Of a stretch of DNA of 53,655 nt, positions 1 through 10,705 are shown in pieces. This stretch comes from Clostridiales bacterium (lineage in GTDB: Bacteria; Bacillota; Clostridia; Saccharofermentanales; DTU023), in the NCBI GenBank assembly GCA_028724525.1, contig JAQYCV010000032.1:1-53655 (forward strand), read 5' to 3'. The notes beneath the pieces were generated by a model that searched no databases, had not been told where the DNA came from, and worked only from the letters and a program-made list of their open reading frames with translations. A program made the translations under genes and the position numbers. How positions within the stretch are numbered: position 1 is the stretch's first letter; each line of letters starts with the position of its first letter.

Positions 1-729
1 ATGAAAGACGCTGTTCTGCATGAGGTCCACAAGGTGCAACTGGGCCCCCTGCAAGTTAATCCTGCCCTCATTTCCGCCTATATCGTATCCGCCATACTCT
101 TCATTCTGGCTCTGGTCTTCCGCTTTCTGCTTTTCCCCCGCTTTCAAGACGTGCCAGGGAAGCTGCAAAATGTGGTTGAAAGCTTCGTGGAGTATTTTGC
201 CAACCTGGCCCAAACCCACAGCGGCCACCGGCCCAAGCTGGTAGGCGGTTATTGCTTTGCAGCCGGTGTTTATATCGCCCTATCCACTCTCTTTGAGCTG
301 GCTGGCTGGCAAGTCATCAGCACAGATGGCCTATCCCTTTCTCTGCCAGCCCCTATTTCCGACATCAACGCGGCTATCGCCATGGGCTTTACCTCCTATG
401 GCTTTATCCTGGTGGGTGGTCTGGTCGCCAATGGTATCAAGGGGGTCTTCCGGACCTTAAAGGACTTCTCCTTGCCTATCTCCATGAGCTTCCGCCTCTT
501 TGGTGCCCTCCTGGGTGGCCTTTTAGTTAACGAGCTGGTCTACCATTACTACCTCCTTTCCTTTGGCCTGCCGGTGATTATCGCCGTCCTCTTTACCCTC
601 TTACACGCGGTCATCCAGGCCTATGTTTTAACCATGCTGGTCGCGATCTTCTACGGAGAATCCACCGAGCCCATGATCCATAAACCCTCTGCTAAGCAAA
701 TAGCCCACCCAAGCAAACTCCAAGCTTAA
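1..729 (+). CDS. atpB: F-type ATP synthase subunit a
   Basis: Subunit a of the membrane F0 sector, which forms the ion half-channels against the c-ring. The 242-residue product has five or more hydrophobic segments. The essential arginine sits in the motif SFRLFGALLGG (residues about 162-172), in the position of the conserved S-x-R-L-x-x-N helix, although the usual Asn is replaced by Ala. The C-terminal helix ending in VLTMLVAIFYGE is typical. The ATG is the first base of the window, so its ribosome site and promoter, and any atpI gene, lie outside it; an upstream in-frame start cannot be excluded. It is the first visible gene of a seven-gene ATP synthase cluster, 30 bp before atpE. Confidence 0.95.
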   Translation: MKDAVLHEVHKVQLGPLQVNPALISAYIVSAILFILALVFRFLLFPRFQDVPGKLQNVVESFVEYFANLAQTHSGHRPKLVGGYCFAAGVYIALSTLFELAGWQVISTDGLSLSLPAPISDINAAIAMGFTSYGFILVGGLVANGIKGVFRTLKDFSLPISMSFRLFGALLGGLLVNELVYHYYLLSFGLPVIIAVLFTLLHAVIQAYVLTMLVAIFYGESTEPMIHKPSAKQIAHPSKLQA

Positions 730-759
730 AAATATTTTGAAGAGAAAGTGTTACACAAG

Positions 760-1146
760 ATGAAAAAACATGTAAAAAGTCTCATGATCCTCTTAGCCAT
801 CTTGGTCCTGGTCCTCAGCCTCTGCCCCCTGCAGCGGACTGAGATCTCCGCACAGGCCCTCCCTGCCCGCACGGTACTGGCCGAAGAAAGCCCCGCTGCC
901 CAGGCCAATTCAGAAGATGCCCTCCGGCAGACCAAGGCCTGGTCTGCGGGTATCACACTCGCCGTCGTCGGCCTGGCTGGCGCCCTGGCCATGGGTATGG
1001 TTTTATCCAAATCCGTAGAATCCATTGCTAAACAGCCCGAAGCAGAATCTGGTATCCGGGGCTCCCTCATGATCGGCCTGGTCTTTATTGAAACCGTCGT
1101 CATTTACGCCCTAGTTGTTGCTATCCTCATCGTCTTCGTACTCTAG
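760..1146 (+). CDS. atpE: F-type ATP synthase subunit c with N-terminal signal-like extension
   Basis: Proteolipid that forms the rotor ring. The C-terminal ~70 residues are a normal c hairpin: helix 1, the polar loop KQPEA, and helix 2 with the ion-binding Glu in FIETVVIYAL. About 55 residues precede it: a Lys start, a hydrophobic stretch (about residues 8-24), then a polar Ala/Glu-rich stretch with possible signal-peptidase sites (AQA, VLA). A cleaved signal would leave the N-terminus outside, matching normal c topology. The position of the Gln used by sodium-type rings looks like Met, and the helix-1 glycine pattern is degenerate. I chose the ATG at 760; an in-frame GTG at 748 lies inside the likely ribosome site (AGAGAAAG). 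Confidence 0.9.
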   Translation: MKKHVKSLMILLAILVLVLSLCPLQRTEISAQALPARTVLAEESPAAQANSEDALRQTKAWSAGITLAVVGLAGALAMGMVLSKSVESIAKQPEAESGIRGSLMIGLVFIETVVIYALVVAILIVFVL

Positions 1147-1160
1147 AAAGGGGCGGCTGT

Positions 1161-1712
1161 ATGCCCTTAAACATTAACTGGCTGCAAATTCTGCTCCACT
1201 TATTAAACTTCCTCATCCTCTTCCTGGTCCTCTACCTGGCAGTCTACGAACCAGTCGTCAAGTTCATGCAAAAGCGTCGGGATAAGTACCAGGCCATGGA
1301 GGACCAAGCGGCAGAGCTGAAAGCAAAACAGGCCAGCCTGGAAGCAGACTATGCCCAAGAGCGAGACCAGATCCAGGCCAAGCTGGCAGAGGAAAAAAGC
1401 CAGGCCCGCAAGGACCTGGAAGAGGCTAAAGCCTTAGCCCAGCAAGAGGCGGAAGACGAGGCGCAAAAGATCTTAGCCCAGGCCCGCAAAGATGCTCAAA
1501 TGGACCGGGATAAGCTCATGCACACCGCCCAGCACGAGCTGCGGGACTTGGTGGTTAAGAGCCGGAAGGCCATGGCCTCCAGGGATATGGACTCTTACGA
1601 GCAGTTCCTTGCTACCGTGGGGATTGCGCCCAGTCCTGAAGTTGCCAGTGACGGGCCTGACCCCGCGCAAAAAACTGAACCCGCCCCCGCTTCCGCAGAT
1701 CCCGGCCAATAG
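1161..1712 (+). CDS. atpF: F-type ATP synthase subunit b
   Basis: Peripheral-stalk subunit b. It has one N-terminal membrane helix (residues about 7-30), then a long charged Ala/Glu/Lys/Gln coiled coil (about 35-150). It ends in a ~30-residue Pro/Ala/Glu-rich tail that is not typical of the family. The 183-residue length is otherwise ordinary. The ribosome site GAAAGGGG lies 5-10 bases before the ATG. In most operons the next gene would be atpH (delta); here atpA starts 10 bases later. Subunit b normally binds the C-terminal domain of delta, and that domain is apparently carried on the alpha subunit here, so b probably docks directly on alpha. Confidence 0.93.
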   Translation: MPLNINWLQILLHLLNFLILFLVLYLAVYEPVVKFMQKRRDKYQAMEDQAAELKAKQASLEADYAQERDQIQAKLAEEKSQARKDLEEAKALAQQEAEDEAQKILAQARKDAQMDRDKLMHTAQHELRDLVVKSRKAMASRDMDSYEQFLATVGIAPSPEVASDGPDPAQKTEPAPASADPGQ

Positions 1713-1721
1713 GGGGGAGCC

Positions 1722-3474
1722 ATGCCTAAGAATATTGCTACACTAACCTGCCGAATCCAGCCCTATCCCGACCAGGTAGAAAGATTGGAAGCCTTCCTGA
1801 CCCAAAGGTACGGGAAGGAAATCCGGATCTTGGTCCAACAGGACGCCAGCCTGGATCAGGGCTTCATCCTGCGATACGGGCCGGATATCTTCGACTGGAC
1901 CAGCGACCACCTGCAAAGGCAATTTCAAATGGCCTTGGACCAGGAGGGGGCAGGAGCCGCAGACGGCCTGGCCTACCTGGCTAAGGCCAAGGACCTCTTA
2001 GTCAACTGGCAGCCCCAAGTCAAGGCGGAAGAGTTGGGCCAGGTCATTACCGTCGGCGACGGCATCGCCCAAATCCAAGGTCTGGAGCATGTGGCCTACC
2101 ATGAAATTGTGACCTTTGCGGAGGGGTCGCGGGGCATGGTAGTGGACATCCAAAAAGACCAAGTCTCTGCCATTATCTTTGGGGATGATACAGGTATTGA
2201 AGAAGGGTCTACCGTCTACCGGTCGGGCCGAGAAGCCGGTATTCCCCTCAGTGATGAGGTCCTGGGCCGGGTCATTGACCCCCTGGGCCAACCCATAGAT
2301 GACCGAGGTCCCATCAAGGCAAGCCGCTACTATCCAGTGGAATATTCTGCCCCCAGTATCCAGGACCGGGCCCCTGTTTCTAGGCCCTTAGAAACGGGAA
2401 TCCTAGCGATTGACTCCATGTTCCCCATCGGCAAGGGCCAGCGGGAACTAATCATTGGCGACCGGCAGACCGGTAAAACGGCGATTGCCATTGACACCAT
2501 CCTCAACCAAAAGGGGAAAAATGTCATTTGCATCTATGTGTCCATAGGGCAAAGGACATCCTCCGTCGCCCGCTTGATCGATAAGCTGAGAAAGCAAGGG
2601 GCCATGGACTACACCATTGTGCTTGCGGCCTTCGCAGGCGACCCGGTGGCCCTCCAATACCTGGCCCCCTATTCCGGCACCTCAATTGCGGAATATTTTA
2701 TGAAGCATGGCCGGGATGTCTTAATTGTCTACGATGACCTGTCCAAGCACGCTGTGGCCTACCGGTCCATTAGCTTGCTCTTGGAGCGTTTCCCCGGCCG
2801 TGAAGCCTATCCGGGCGATATCTTCTACCTCCACTCCCGACTTTTAGAGCGGTCAGCCCAGCTATCCCTGGCCCAGGGAGGCGGGTCGCTCACCGCCCTG
2901 CCTATTGTAGAAACCCAGTCAGGTGATATCTCTGCCTACATCCCCACCAACGTTATTTCGATTACCGATGGGCAGATTTTCTTAGAGACCAACCTCTTCC
3001 ATGCCGGTCAAAGGCCGGCCATCAACGTGGGCTTGTCTGTCTCACGCGTGGGCGGAGCAGCCCAATCACCGGCCATGAAGCAGGCTGCCGGCTCTCTGCG
3101 TTTGCTCCTGGCCCAGTACCGGGAAATGGAGGTCTTCACTCAATTCTCCGGCGACCTAGACCAGGCCAGCAAGGACCAGCTCCTTATGGGCCAGGGCATC
3201 ATGCAGGTCTTACGGCAAAACCACGATGCTCCCCTGACCCGGTCTCAGGAAGTCGTCCGCCTTCTGGTCAGCCTCCAAGGCTGTTTAAAACACTTTGCGC
3301 CCAGCCTCTGGCGGTCAGAAATTGATAAATTCCTGCCTGAACTCCAGAAGGAAGAGCCCATCATCTTAGAAAAAATTGACCAAACTGGCCTTTTGAGCCC
3401 CCAAGACAGGGCCAGAATCTTGGAGCTGGCTGCCTCTTTCTGGCAACTAGATCCCCAAACCATAGGGTTAGACC

Positions 3475-3482
<8 letters not shown>
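1722..3482 (+). CDS. atpA: F-type ATP synthase subunit alpha with N-terminal delta C-terminal-domain fusion
   Basis: Non-catalytic nucleotide-binding subunit of F1, 586 residues against about 500-510 usually. Residues from about 100 onward are standard alpha: VGDGIA near 111-116, Walker A GDRQTGKT at 246-253 (about 77 later than in E. coli), and SVSRVGGAAQ with the conserved arginine. Residues 1 to about 75 resemble the C-terminal domain of delta/OSCP: a strand plus a helix (QVERLEAFL), then GKEIRILVQQDASLDQGFIL and a following RYGPDIFDWTSDHLQRQF. These match the delta pattern of a conserved V-x-x-D-x-S-L-x-x-G-F-x-x-R-x-G-x-x-x-x-D. The ribosome site AGGGGGGAG immediately before the ATG supports translation of the extension. 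No separate delta gene is present. Confidence 0.93.
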
Positions 3483-5795
<2,313 letters not shown>

Positions 5796-5835
5796 GCGCG
5801 CCATTTTGAATTAGCCTAGTAAACGAGGAGACAAA

Positions 5836-6273
5836 ATGTCCGGCAAAAGCTTTCAACTTGCCATCCATGCCGCGGACCACTCTTTTTATGAGGGGCCTTG
5901 TTACTACTTGTCCATCCCCACCCCAGATGGCCAATACGGCATTATGGCCAACCACGAAAATACCATTTTCGCGCTTGAGCCGGGCAGGCTCTACTACCGG
6001 ATAGAAAAGGGGGGCGAAAAACACATAGCAGCCGTGTCTTATGGCATGGTAAAGATGGAAAATAACCAAGCCCTCGTTTTAGTGAATACCTGTGAGAGGC
6101 CAGAGGAAATAGACTTATCCCGGGCAGAGCGAGAAGAAGCTGAGGCCCGGGCCGCCCTCCAAGCCCTGGAAAGCCAGGAAGACCAAGAAGACCAACGGGA
6201 AGAAGCCCTCTTAGAGGCAAAACTCCTGCGGTCACTCAACCGCATCAAGGTCAAAAAGCAGAAAGATAAATAA
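5836..6273 (+). CDS. atpC: F-type ATP synthase subunit epsilon
   Basis: Epsilon subunit, which links gamma to the c-ring and often regulates ATP hydrolysis. The product has 145 residues: an N-terminal beta-sandwich (about 1-85, with the typical TPDGQYGIMANHE turn) and a C-terminal helical part (about 90-145) very rich in Glu/Ala/Arg. A GAGGAG ribosome site lies a few bases before the ATG. It is separated from atpD by 40 bases. It ends the ATP synthase cluster; I do not see a convincing intrinsic terminator right after it, only a short 6-bp hairpin near 6300-6315 without a T-run. Confidence 0.9.
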   Translation: MSGKSFQLAIHAADHSFYEGPCYYLSIPTPDGQYGIMANHENTIFALEPGRLYYRIEKGGEKHIAAVSYGMVKMENNQALVLVNTCERPEEIDLSRAEREEAEARAALQALESQEDQEDQREEALLEAKLLRSLNRIKVKKQKDK

Positions 6274-6347
6274 GCAGATTTGGAGAAGGGCCGGCATTGC
6301 TCTAAAAGGCTTTAGACCCAATAGAAACAAAATGGGCTGTATTTAAT

Positions 6348-6381
6348 TTGTCATAAAGATTCTCAAAAAACATGGTATAAT
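6348..6381 (+). promoter_or_regulatory. Extended -10 promoter for the glycerate/gluconate permease gene
   Basis: The sequence TGGTATAAT at 6373-6381 is a perfect extended -10 box. A TTGTCA at 6348-6353 could help as a -35 but is 22 bases away, longer than normal, so the extended -10 probably carries the promoter. Start of transcription would be near 6388, giving a short leader before the GGAGG ribosome site. Confidence 0.65.
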
Positions 6382-6410
6382 TAGTCAATTCCAACAATTC
6401 GGAGGTGCGT

Positions 6411-7799
6411 ATGCAAGGAATTGCTCTAGTTATTGCCTTTGTTGTGGCAATCGTTCTCTTGATCTTGATGATCTCGAAGTTCAAGGTCCACCCTTTCCTG
6501 GCTTTGATCACCGTCTCTGTCCTCTTTGCCATCGTCTCAGGTATGTCCCTGCTAGATATTAAGGAAGATGGACAAGTGGTCCAAGCAGGATTGGTCTCCT
6601 CAATTAACGGCGGCTTCTCCTCAACCTTCGCCGGCATCGGTCTGGTGATTATTTTCGGTGCCTTGATCGGTAGCATCCTGGAAGCTACAGGCGCAGCAGT
6701 CACCATGGCAGAGACCGTGGTCAAGTGGGTGGGCCCCAAACACCCAGAGCTCGCCATGCTGATCATGGGCTGGATTGTTTCCATCCCCGTCTTCTGCGAC
6801 TCCGGCTTTGTTGTCCTCAACCCCATCCGCAAGGCCCTGGTACAGAAAACTAAGGCATCCAGCGTCGCCATGACCGTCTGCTTGTCTGCTGGCCTCTATG
6901 CTTCTCACGTCTTTATTCCTCCTACACCGGGGCCCATCGCTGCCGCAGAAGCGCTGGAAGTTTCCAACCAGCTCCTCCTGATCATGGCCATGGGTGCAGT
7001 GGTCTCTATCCCTGCCCTCCTCGTGGCCTACTTCTACGCCAAATCTATCGGTAAAAAGATTACGGCTTCTGACGAAAGCGCAAATGATGGCACTCAAAGC
7101 TACGAGGAACTGATTGCTTCTTATGGCAAACTGCCCTCTCCCATGATGAGCTTTGCCCCCATCGTTTGCCCCATCCTGCTCATGGCTATTGGATCTATTG
7201 CTAAGGTAGCTGGCCTTTCCGGTGACTTTGGCACCTTCTTGGCCTTCCTGGGCACCCCCGTCATCGCCCTGGCAATCGGCGTCATTTTAGGCATTGTCCA
7301 GATCTTCCAAACCGGCCATGGTGAGGAATTCCAGAGCCTGACTGAGGCCTGCCTCAAAACAACAGGCCCCATCCTCTTTATCACGGGTGCCGGCGGTATC
7401 TTGGGTCGGGTTATTTCCAACTCTGGCCTGATCGGCTTCATCAAAGATAATGCCACTGCTTTAGTCAGCCTGGGTATTATCTTCCCCTTCATTCTGTCCG
7501 CTATTCTCAAAACTGCGCAAGGATCCTCTACTGTAGCCCTGGTCACCACCGCATCAATCATGAACCCCCTCATGGCGACCATGAACCTGGATTCCACCTT
7601 CTTGCGGGTCCTCACCGTTCTCGCCATCGGCGCCGGTGCTATGACCGTTTCCCACGCCAACGACTCCTACTTCTGGGTTGTCACCAACTTTGGTGGTCTC
7701 AAGACGGAGGAGGGCTATAAGACACAAACCGTCGTTACCCTCCTAGAGGGGGTCGCCTCGGCCGCTTTAATTGTTGTCCTCTGGCTGATCTTCCGTTAA
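6411..7799 (+). CDS. GntP-family (gluconate/glycerate-type) permease
   Basis: Polytopic carboxylate:cation symporter of the GntP family, 462 residues with about 12 hydrophobic segments. Family hallmarks visible are the FGALIGSILEATGAA stretch, GWIVSIPVFCDSGFVVL, and IPPTPGPIAAAEAL. The ATG at 6411 is chosen because GGAGG at 6401-6405 sits six bases before it; an in-frame GTG at 6405 overlaps that site and is not a start. Ninety bases downstream lies a type-2 glycerate kinase, so the substrate is more likely glycerate than gluconate; this is inference from context, since the family also carries gluconate, idonate and fructuronate. Confidence 0.9.
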   Translation: MQGIALVIAFVVAIVLLILMISKFKVHPFLALITVSVLFAIVSGMSLLDIKEDGQVVQAGLVSSINGGFSSTFAGIGLVIIFGALIGSILEATGAAVTMAETVVKWVGPKHPELAMLIMGWIVSIPVFCDSGFVVLNPIRKALVQKTKASSVAMTVCLSAGLYASHVFIPPTPGPIAAAEALEVSNQLLLIMAMGAVVSIPALLVAYFYAKSIGKKITASDESANDGTQSYEELIASYGKLPSPMMSFAPIVCPILLMAIGSIAKVAGLSGDFGTFLAFLGTPVIALAIGVILGIVQIFQTGHGEEFQSLTEACLKTTGPILFITGAGGILGRVISNSGLIGFIKDNATALVSLGIIFPFILSAILKTAQGSSTVALVTTASIMNPLMATMNLDSTFLRVLTVLAIGAGAMTVSHANDSYFWVVTNFGGLKTEEGYKTQTVVTLLEGVASAALIVVLWLIFR

Positions 7800-7836
7800 A
7801 TCAACCGAGGTAGAAAATCATTTCTAACGAACACTT

Positions 7837-7872
7837 GCAAGGAGCTGACTCAGGCTTGAGCCAGCTCCTTGC
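7837..7872 (+). promoter_or_regulatory. Strong intercistronic hairpin between permease and kinase genes
   Basis: GCAAGGAGCTG at 7837-7847 pairs perfectly with CAGCTCCTTGC at 7862-7872, and the inner CTCA/TGAG also pairs, leaving a 4-base loop. There is no T-run after it, so it is not a classical terminator. It may protect or process the mRNA, or lower kinase expression relative to the permease. Confidence 0.6.
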
Positions 7873-7890
7873 TCCTTGAGAGGAAAAGAT

Positions 7891-9132
7891 ATGTCAAATC
7901 TTAGACCTGACGGCCAGGCCATGCTGGCGCGAGCTTTGGAAGATGCTAAGCCGGGACCAGCTGTGCGCAAGGCCATGGAAGACCTCCCTAAAGCCAAACG
8001 CTACTATCTCCTATCGATTGGCAAGGCTGGCTGGGCCATGGCCGAAGCCGCTTGCGCCTGCCTAGGAGATCGTTTGGCGGAAGGCCTGGTCATCACCAAG
8101 TACGACCACAGCCAAGGCCCCCTCCCGGCCTGTAGAATTTTTGAAGCCGGCCACCCCGTCCTAGACCAAAACTCCTTGGACGCCACGGCTGAGGCCTTGG
8201 CCTTAGCTGACCGCTTGGAGGAAGACGATTGTCTCATCTTCCTGATTTCGGGGGGCGGTTCCGCCCTCTTCGAACACTCCGACCTGGGCTTAGAGGAATT
8301 GCAGGAGATCAACCAAGCCCTCTTGTCTTCCGGTATGGACATTGTCAAGATGAATACCCTGCGCAAGCGTTTTTCCCAGGTCAAGGGCGGGCAATTTGCC
8401 CACCGAGCCGCACCTGCCCACATCTATGCCCTGGTCCTTTCCGATGTCTTAGGCGACCGCCTAGACAGTATCGCATCGGGACCCGCCTACCCGGACGACA
8501 CTAGCAAGGAAGAGGCCCTAGCCATAGTCGAAGACTATGAGCTCAAGCTTTCAGATCAAGCCCTGGCCATGCTCCATAAGGACCTGCCCCAGAAGCTGGA
8601 TAACGTCACCACCAAGATCATTGGATCTGTCGGAGGCCTCATCGCCTCTGCCCAAGAAGAGGCCAAAAAACTCGGCTACCAGACCATTGTCTTAAGCGAC
8701 CGGGTCGATATCGAAGCCCGAGACTTAGGCCAGTTCCTTGGCGGCTTGGCCCAGACCCAGGCCAGCCGGCCTGGCAAACTAGCCAGCAAAATCGCCTATA
8801 TCCTGGGCGGAGAGACGGTAGTGACCCTGAAAGGCAAGGGCAAGGGAGGTCGCAATCAAGAGATCGCCCTTGCAGCTGCTCCCTACCTGGCGGGCCTCGA
8901 CTCCTGCTTACTCTTTTCTGTGGGTTCAGACGGGACAGACGGTCCGACTGATGCCGCGGGCGGCTGGGTAGACGGTGAAAGCCTAGCCAAGCTCCAGGCG
9001 GCTGGCTATGAGCCAGCAGAGGTCTTGAAAAACAATGACGCCTACCACGCTCTGGCCTCTATTGGCGGCCTTATTATGACCGGGCCCACAGGCACCAATG
9101 TGAACGACTTAACCTGTCTCCTCCTAGGTTAG
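7891..9132 (+). CDS. Type-2 glycerate kinase (GckA/MOFRL family)
   Basis: ATP-dependent glycerate 2-kinase, converting D-glycerate to 2-phosphoglycerate for lower glycolysis. The 413-residue product shows the N-terminal domain signature LLSIGKAGWAMAEAA, the glycine-rich LISGGGSALFE, and the C-terminal MOFRL-type region with GGETVVTLKGKGKGGRNQE and SVGSDGTDGPTDAAG. The start is the ATG at 7891 with GAGAGGAAAAG before it; an in-frame TTG at 7876 overlaps that ribosome site. It follows the GntP-type permease and is closed by a perfect terminator, so the two genes form a uptake-and-phosphorylation unit. Confidence 0.9.
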   Translation: MSNLRPDGQAMLARALEDAKPGPAVRKAMEDLPKAKRYYLLSIGKAGWAMAEAACACLGDRLAEGLVITKYDHSQGPLPACRIFEAGHPVLDQNSLDATAEALALADRLEEDDCLIFLISGGGSALFEHSDLGLEELQEINQALLSSGMDIVKMNTLRKRFSQVKGGQFAHRAAPAHIYALVLSDVLGDRLDSIASGPAYPDDTSKEEALAIVEDYELKLSDQALAMLHKDLPQKLDNVTTKIIGSVGGLIASAQEEAKKLGYQTIVLSDRVDIEARDLGQFLGGLAQTQASRPGKLASKIAYILGGETVVTLKGKGKGGRNQEIALAAAPYLAGLDSCLLFSVGSDGTDGPTDAAGGWVDGESLAKLQAAGYEPAEVLKNNDAYHALASIGGLIMTGPTGTNVNDLTCLLLG

Positions 9133-9173
9133 GACGAGGCCAAAGGCGTTCACATTGTAAATCCTAGACCTGA

Positions 9174-9213
9174 GCAAAACGGCGGAAGGAGATCTTCCGC
9201 CGTTTTGCTTTTT
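9174..9213 (+). terminator. Intrinsic terminator after glycerate kinase
   Basis: A 15-bp perfect stem (9174-9188 with 9194-9208) with a 5-base loop is followed by TTTTTG. It closes the permease-kinase operon. On the other strand the stem ends in GTTTTGC and there is no further T-run, so it is mainly a plus-strand terminator. Confidence 0.9.
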
Positions 9214-9269
9214 GTTGAGATTTCTAGGGTGAGGGTCTATGTGAGATTTCTATGTAGGGAAAGAAGGTC

Positions 9270-10475
9270 TTAGTAAATCAAGTTCTCCCCTGTCACAGGA
9301 TTAAAGAGGTGGGGGACGGAGTCGCCAAAGGTAAAGTTGATCTCATCCTCATACTTGAAGCCAAACCGCTTATCCGGGTTAAGATCTACGGTTTGAATCA
9401 CAATAACCGCATCATCGCCATCTACCGTCTTAACATGCAGGTGGATGGAAGAACCCATCATCTCAGACACCCGCACGCTGGCCTTGACATGGGGTTGGGT
9501 GGCATTCGGGGCCGTTAAGACAATATGCTCAGGACGGACACCAAATTCTATCTCCATGGCTTCTAGTTTGCGGTCTGCCAGCCGGGCAGAAATTTCTGGC
9601 GACAGGGGGAACTCCTGGCCTGCGTAGAGAATATTGTATTTGCTACCATCCTTGTTAAGTTTGCCCTTGAAAAAGTTCATCTGGGGGGTGCCAATAAAGC
9701 CTGCCACAAAGATATTCTTGGGCTGGTTGAAAACCTCAGCTGGCGTGCCGACCTGTTGGATAAAGCCATCCTTCATGATGACAATGCGGTCGCCTAGAGT
9801 GATGGCCTCTGTCTGGTCATGGGTAACATAGATAAAGGTGGTCTCAATCCGCTGGCGCAGCTGAATAATCTCTGCCCGCATCTGGTTACGTAGCTTGGCA
9901 TCTAGGTTGGAGAGCGGCTCGTCCATGAGGAAGACCTTGGGATCGCGCACGATGGCCCGGCCGATCGCAACACGCTGGCGCTGGCCGCCAGACAAAGCTT
10001 TAGGCTTGCGGTTCAAATATTCCGTAATATCCAGAATTTCTGCCGCTTCTTTGACCTTGCGGTCAATCTCCTCCTTAGACTCCTTCCGGAGTTGGAGAGA
10101 GAAGGCCATATTGTCATAGACCGTCATATGGGGGTAGAGGGCGTAGGATTGGAAAACCATGGCGATATCCCTATCCTTGGGCGCTACGTCGTTCATGAGC
10201 TTGCCATCGATATAGAGTTCGCCGGAAGTAATTTCTTCCAATCCGGCCACCATACGGAGGGTGGTAGATTTACCACAGCCCGAGGGACCAACCAGCACAA
10301 TAAATTCCTTGTCGGCAATGTCCAGATTAAGCTCATGGACTGCCACAACCCCATCTGCCGTCCGGATCAGACCACCTGGCGTTTTACCATCTTGGGCTGC
10401 TTTGGCTTCCTTTTTTTCTGCTCTGGTCAGCAGGGGATAGACTTTAGTAATGTCTTTCAGACGTACTTCTGCCAT
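9270..10475 (-). CDS. msmX: MsmX/UgpC-type sugar ABC transporter ATPase
   Basis: Cytoplasmic ATPase of CUT1 carbohydrate ABC importers. It has Walker [11 protein letters not shown]-loop [13 protein letters not shown], signature [17 protein letters not shown], Walker [13 protein letters not shown] and a C-terminal TOBE/OB-type regulatory domain (about residues 290-400). At 401 residues it is slightly longer than usual: an insertion of about 20 residues ([20 protein letters not shown] and neighbours) lies between the first strand and Walker A. No sugar permease or binding protein is adjacent, which fits the multitask MsmX class that serves several remote importers. It is preceded by its own promoter and a ~165-base structured leader. 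Confidence 0.93.
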   Translation of the reverse strand: MAEVRLKDITKVYPLLTRAEKKEAKAAQDGKTPGGLIRTADGVVAVHELNLDIADKEFIVLVGPSGCGKSTTLRMVAGLEEITSGELYIDGKLMNDVAPKDRDIAMVFQSYALYPHMTVYDNMAFSLQLRKESKEEIDRKVKEAAEILDITEYLNRKPKALSGGQRQRVAIGRAIVRDPKVFLMDEPLSNLDAKLRNQMRAEIIQLRQRIETTFIYVTHDQTEAITLGDRIVIMKDGFIQQVGTPAEVFNQPKNIFVAGFIGTPQMNFFKGKLNKDGSKYNILYAGQEFPLSPEISARLADRKLEAMEIEFGVRPEHIVLTAPNATQPHVKASVRVSEMMGSSIHLHVKTVDGDDAVIVIQTVDLNPDKRFGFKYEDEINFTFGDSVPHLFNPVTGENLIY

Positions 10476-10582
10476 AACGATTCGACCTTAACAGCCTTGA
10501 CTCCTCTCAGCTGCCTCGCCCCTGGGCGGCTATGTCCCAGGAACCTTACGGCAGGTCTCCACACTGCCGCACCCGAGGTCAA
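10457..10582 (-). CDS. Possible leader ORF overlapping the msmX start
   Basis: Speculative 41-codon reading frame that starts at a TTG six bases after a GGAGG in the msmX leader, and ends 19 bases inside msmX in another frame. The peptide is basic and resembles no family I know. Its only support is the good ribosome site and the overlap with the downstream start. It could couple translation to msmX, or the GGAGG could be part of an RNA structure with no ORF at all. Confidence 0.2.
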   Translation of the reverse strand: MTSGAAVWRPAVRFLGHSRPGARQLRGVKAVKVESLWQKYV

Positions 10583-10641
10583 CGGGTACCTCCTAAATGA
10601 TTCTTGCCGCCCCTGCTTGTGAGGTGGAGAAAACAGGGGCT
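10476..10641 (-). promoter_or_regulatory. Structured 5' leader of msmX (multi-hairpin)
   Basis: The transcript leader can fold into at least four successive hairpins: GCCCCTG with CAGGGGC, ACCCG with CGGGT, CGGCAG with CTGCCG, and CCTGGG with CCCAGG. I do not recognise a known riboswitch consensus (checked by eye for T-box, cobalamin, ykkC, ZTP and SRP-like features). There is no T-run after the last hairpin, so any control would act on translation or mRNA stability. Confidence 0.45.
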
Positions 10642-10647
10642 CGTTCA

Positions 10648-10675
10648 ATAATACATTTTTTTAGGAGATCTGCAA
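10648..10675 (-). promoter_or_regulatory. Promoter of msmX
   Basis: On the minus strand, TTGCAG (10675-10670) and TATTAT (10653-10648) are separated by 16 bases, close to the sigma-A consensus. Transcription would begin near 10641, producing the ~165-base leader. Confidence 0.6.
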
Positions 10676-10705
10676 AGTAAAACTAAGGAAAATGCCTAAA
10701 ATTCT

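Noticed and set aside
760-1146. Sodium-translocating c-ring
   Set aside because: The Gln of the sodium site appears to be Met and the residues after the Glu are Thr-Val rather than Ser-Thr, so sodium coupling is not supported.
1998-2291. Antisense open frames inside the ATP synthase genes
   Set aside because: They mirror codon bias of atpA and lack start signals; the plus-strand gene explains the region fully.
6300-6315. Terminator after atpC
   Set aside because: TCTAAA/TTTAGA makes only a 6-bp AT-rich stem without a T-run.
10476-10641. A tRNA, T-box, ykkC or ZTP element in the msmX leader
   Set aside because: Hairpins are present but the conserved bases of these RNAs were not found by eye; kept only as an unassigned structured leader.
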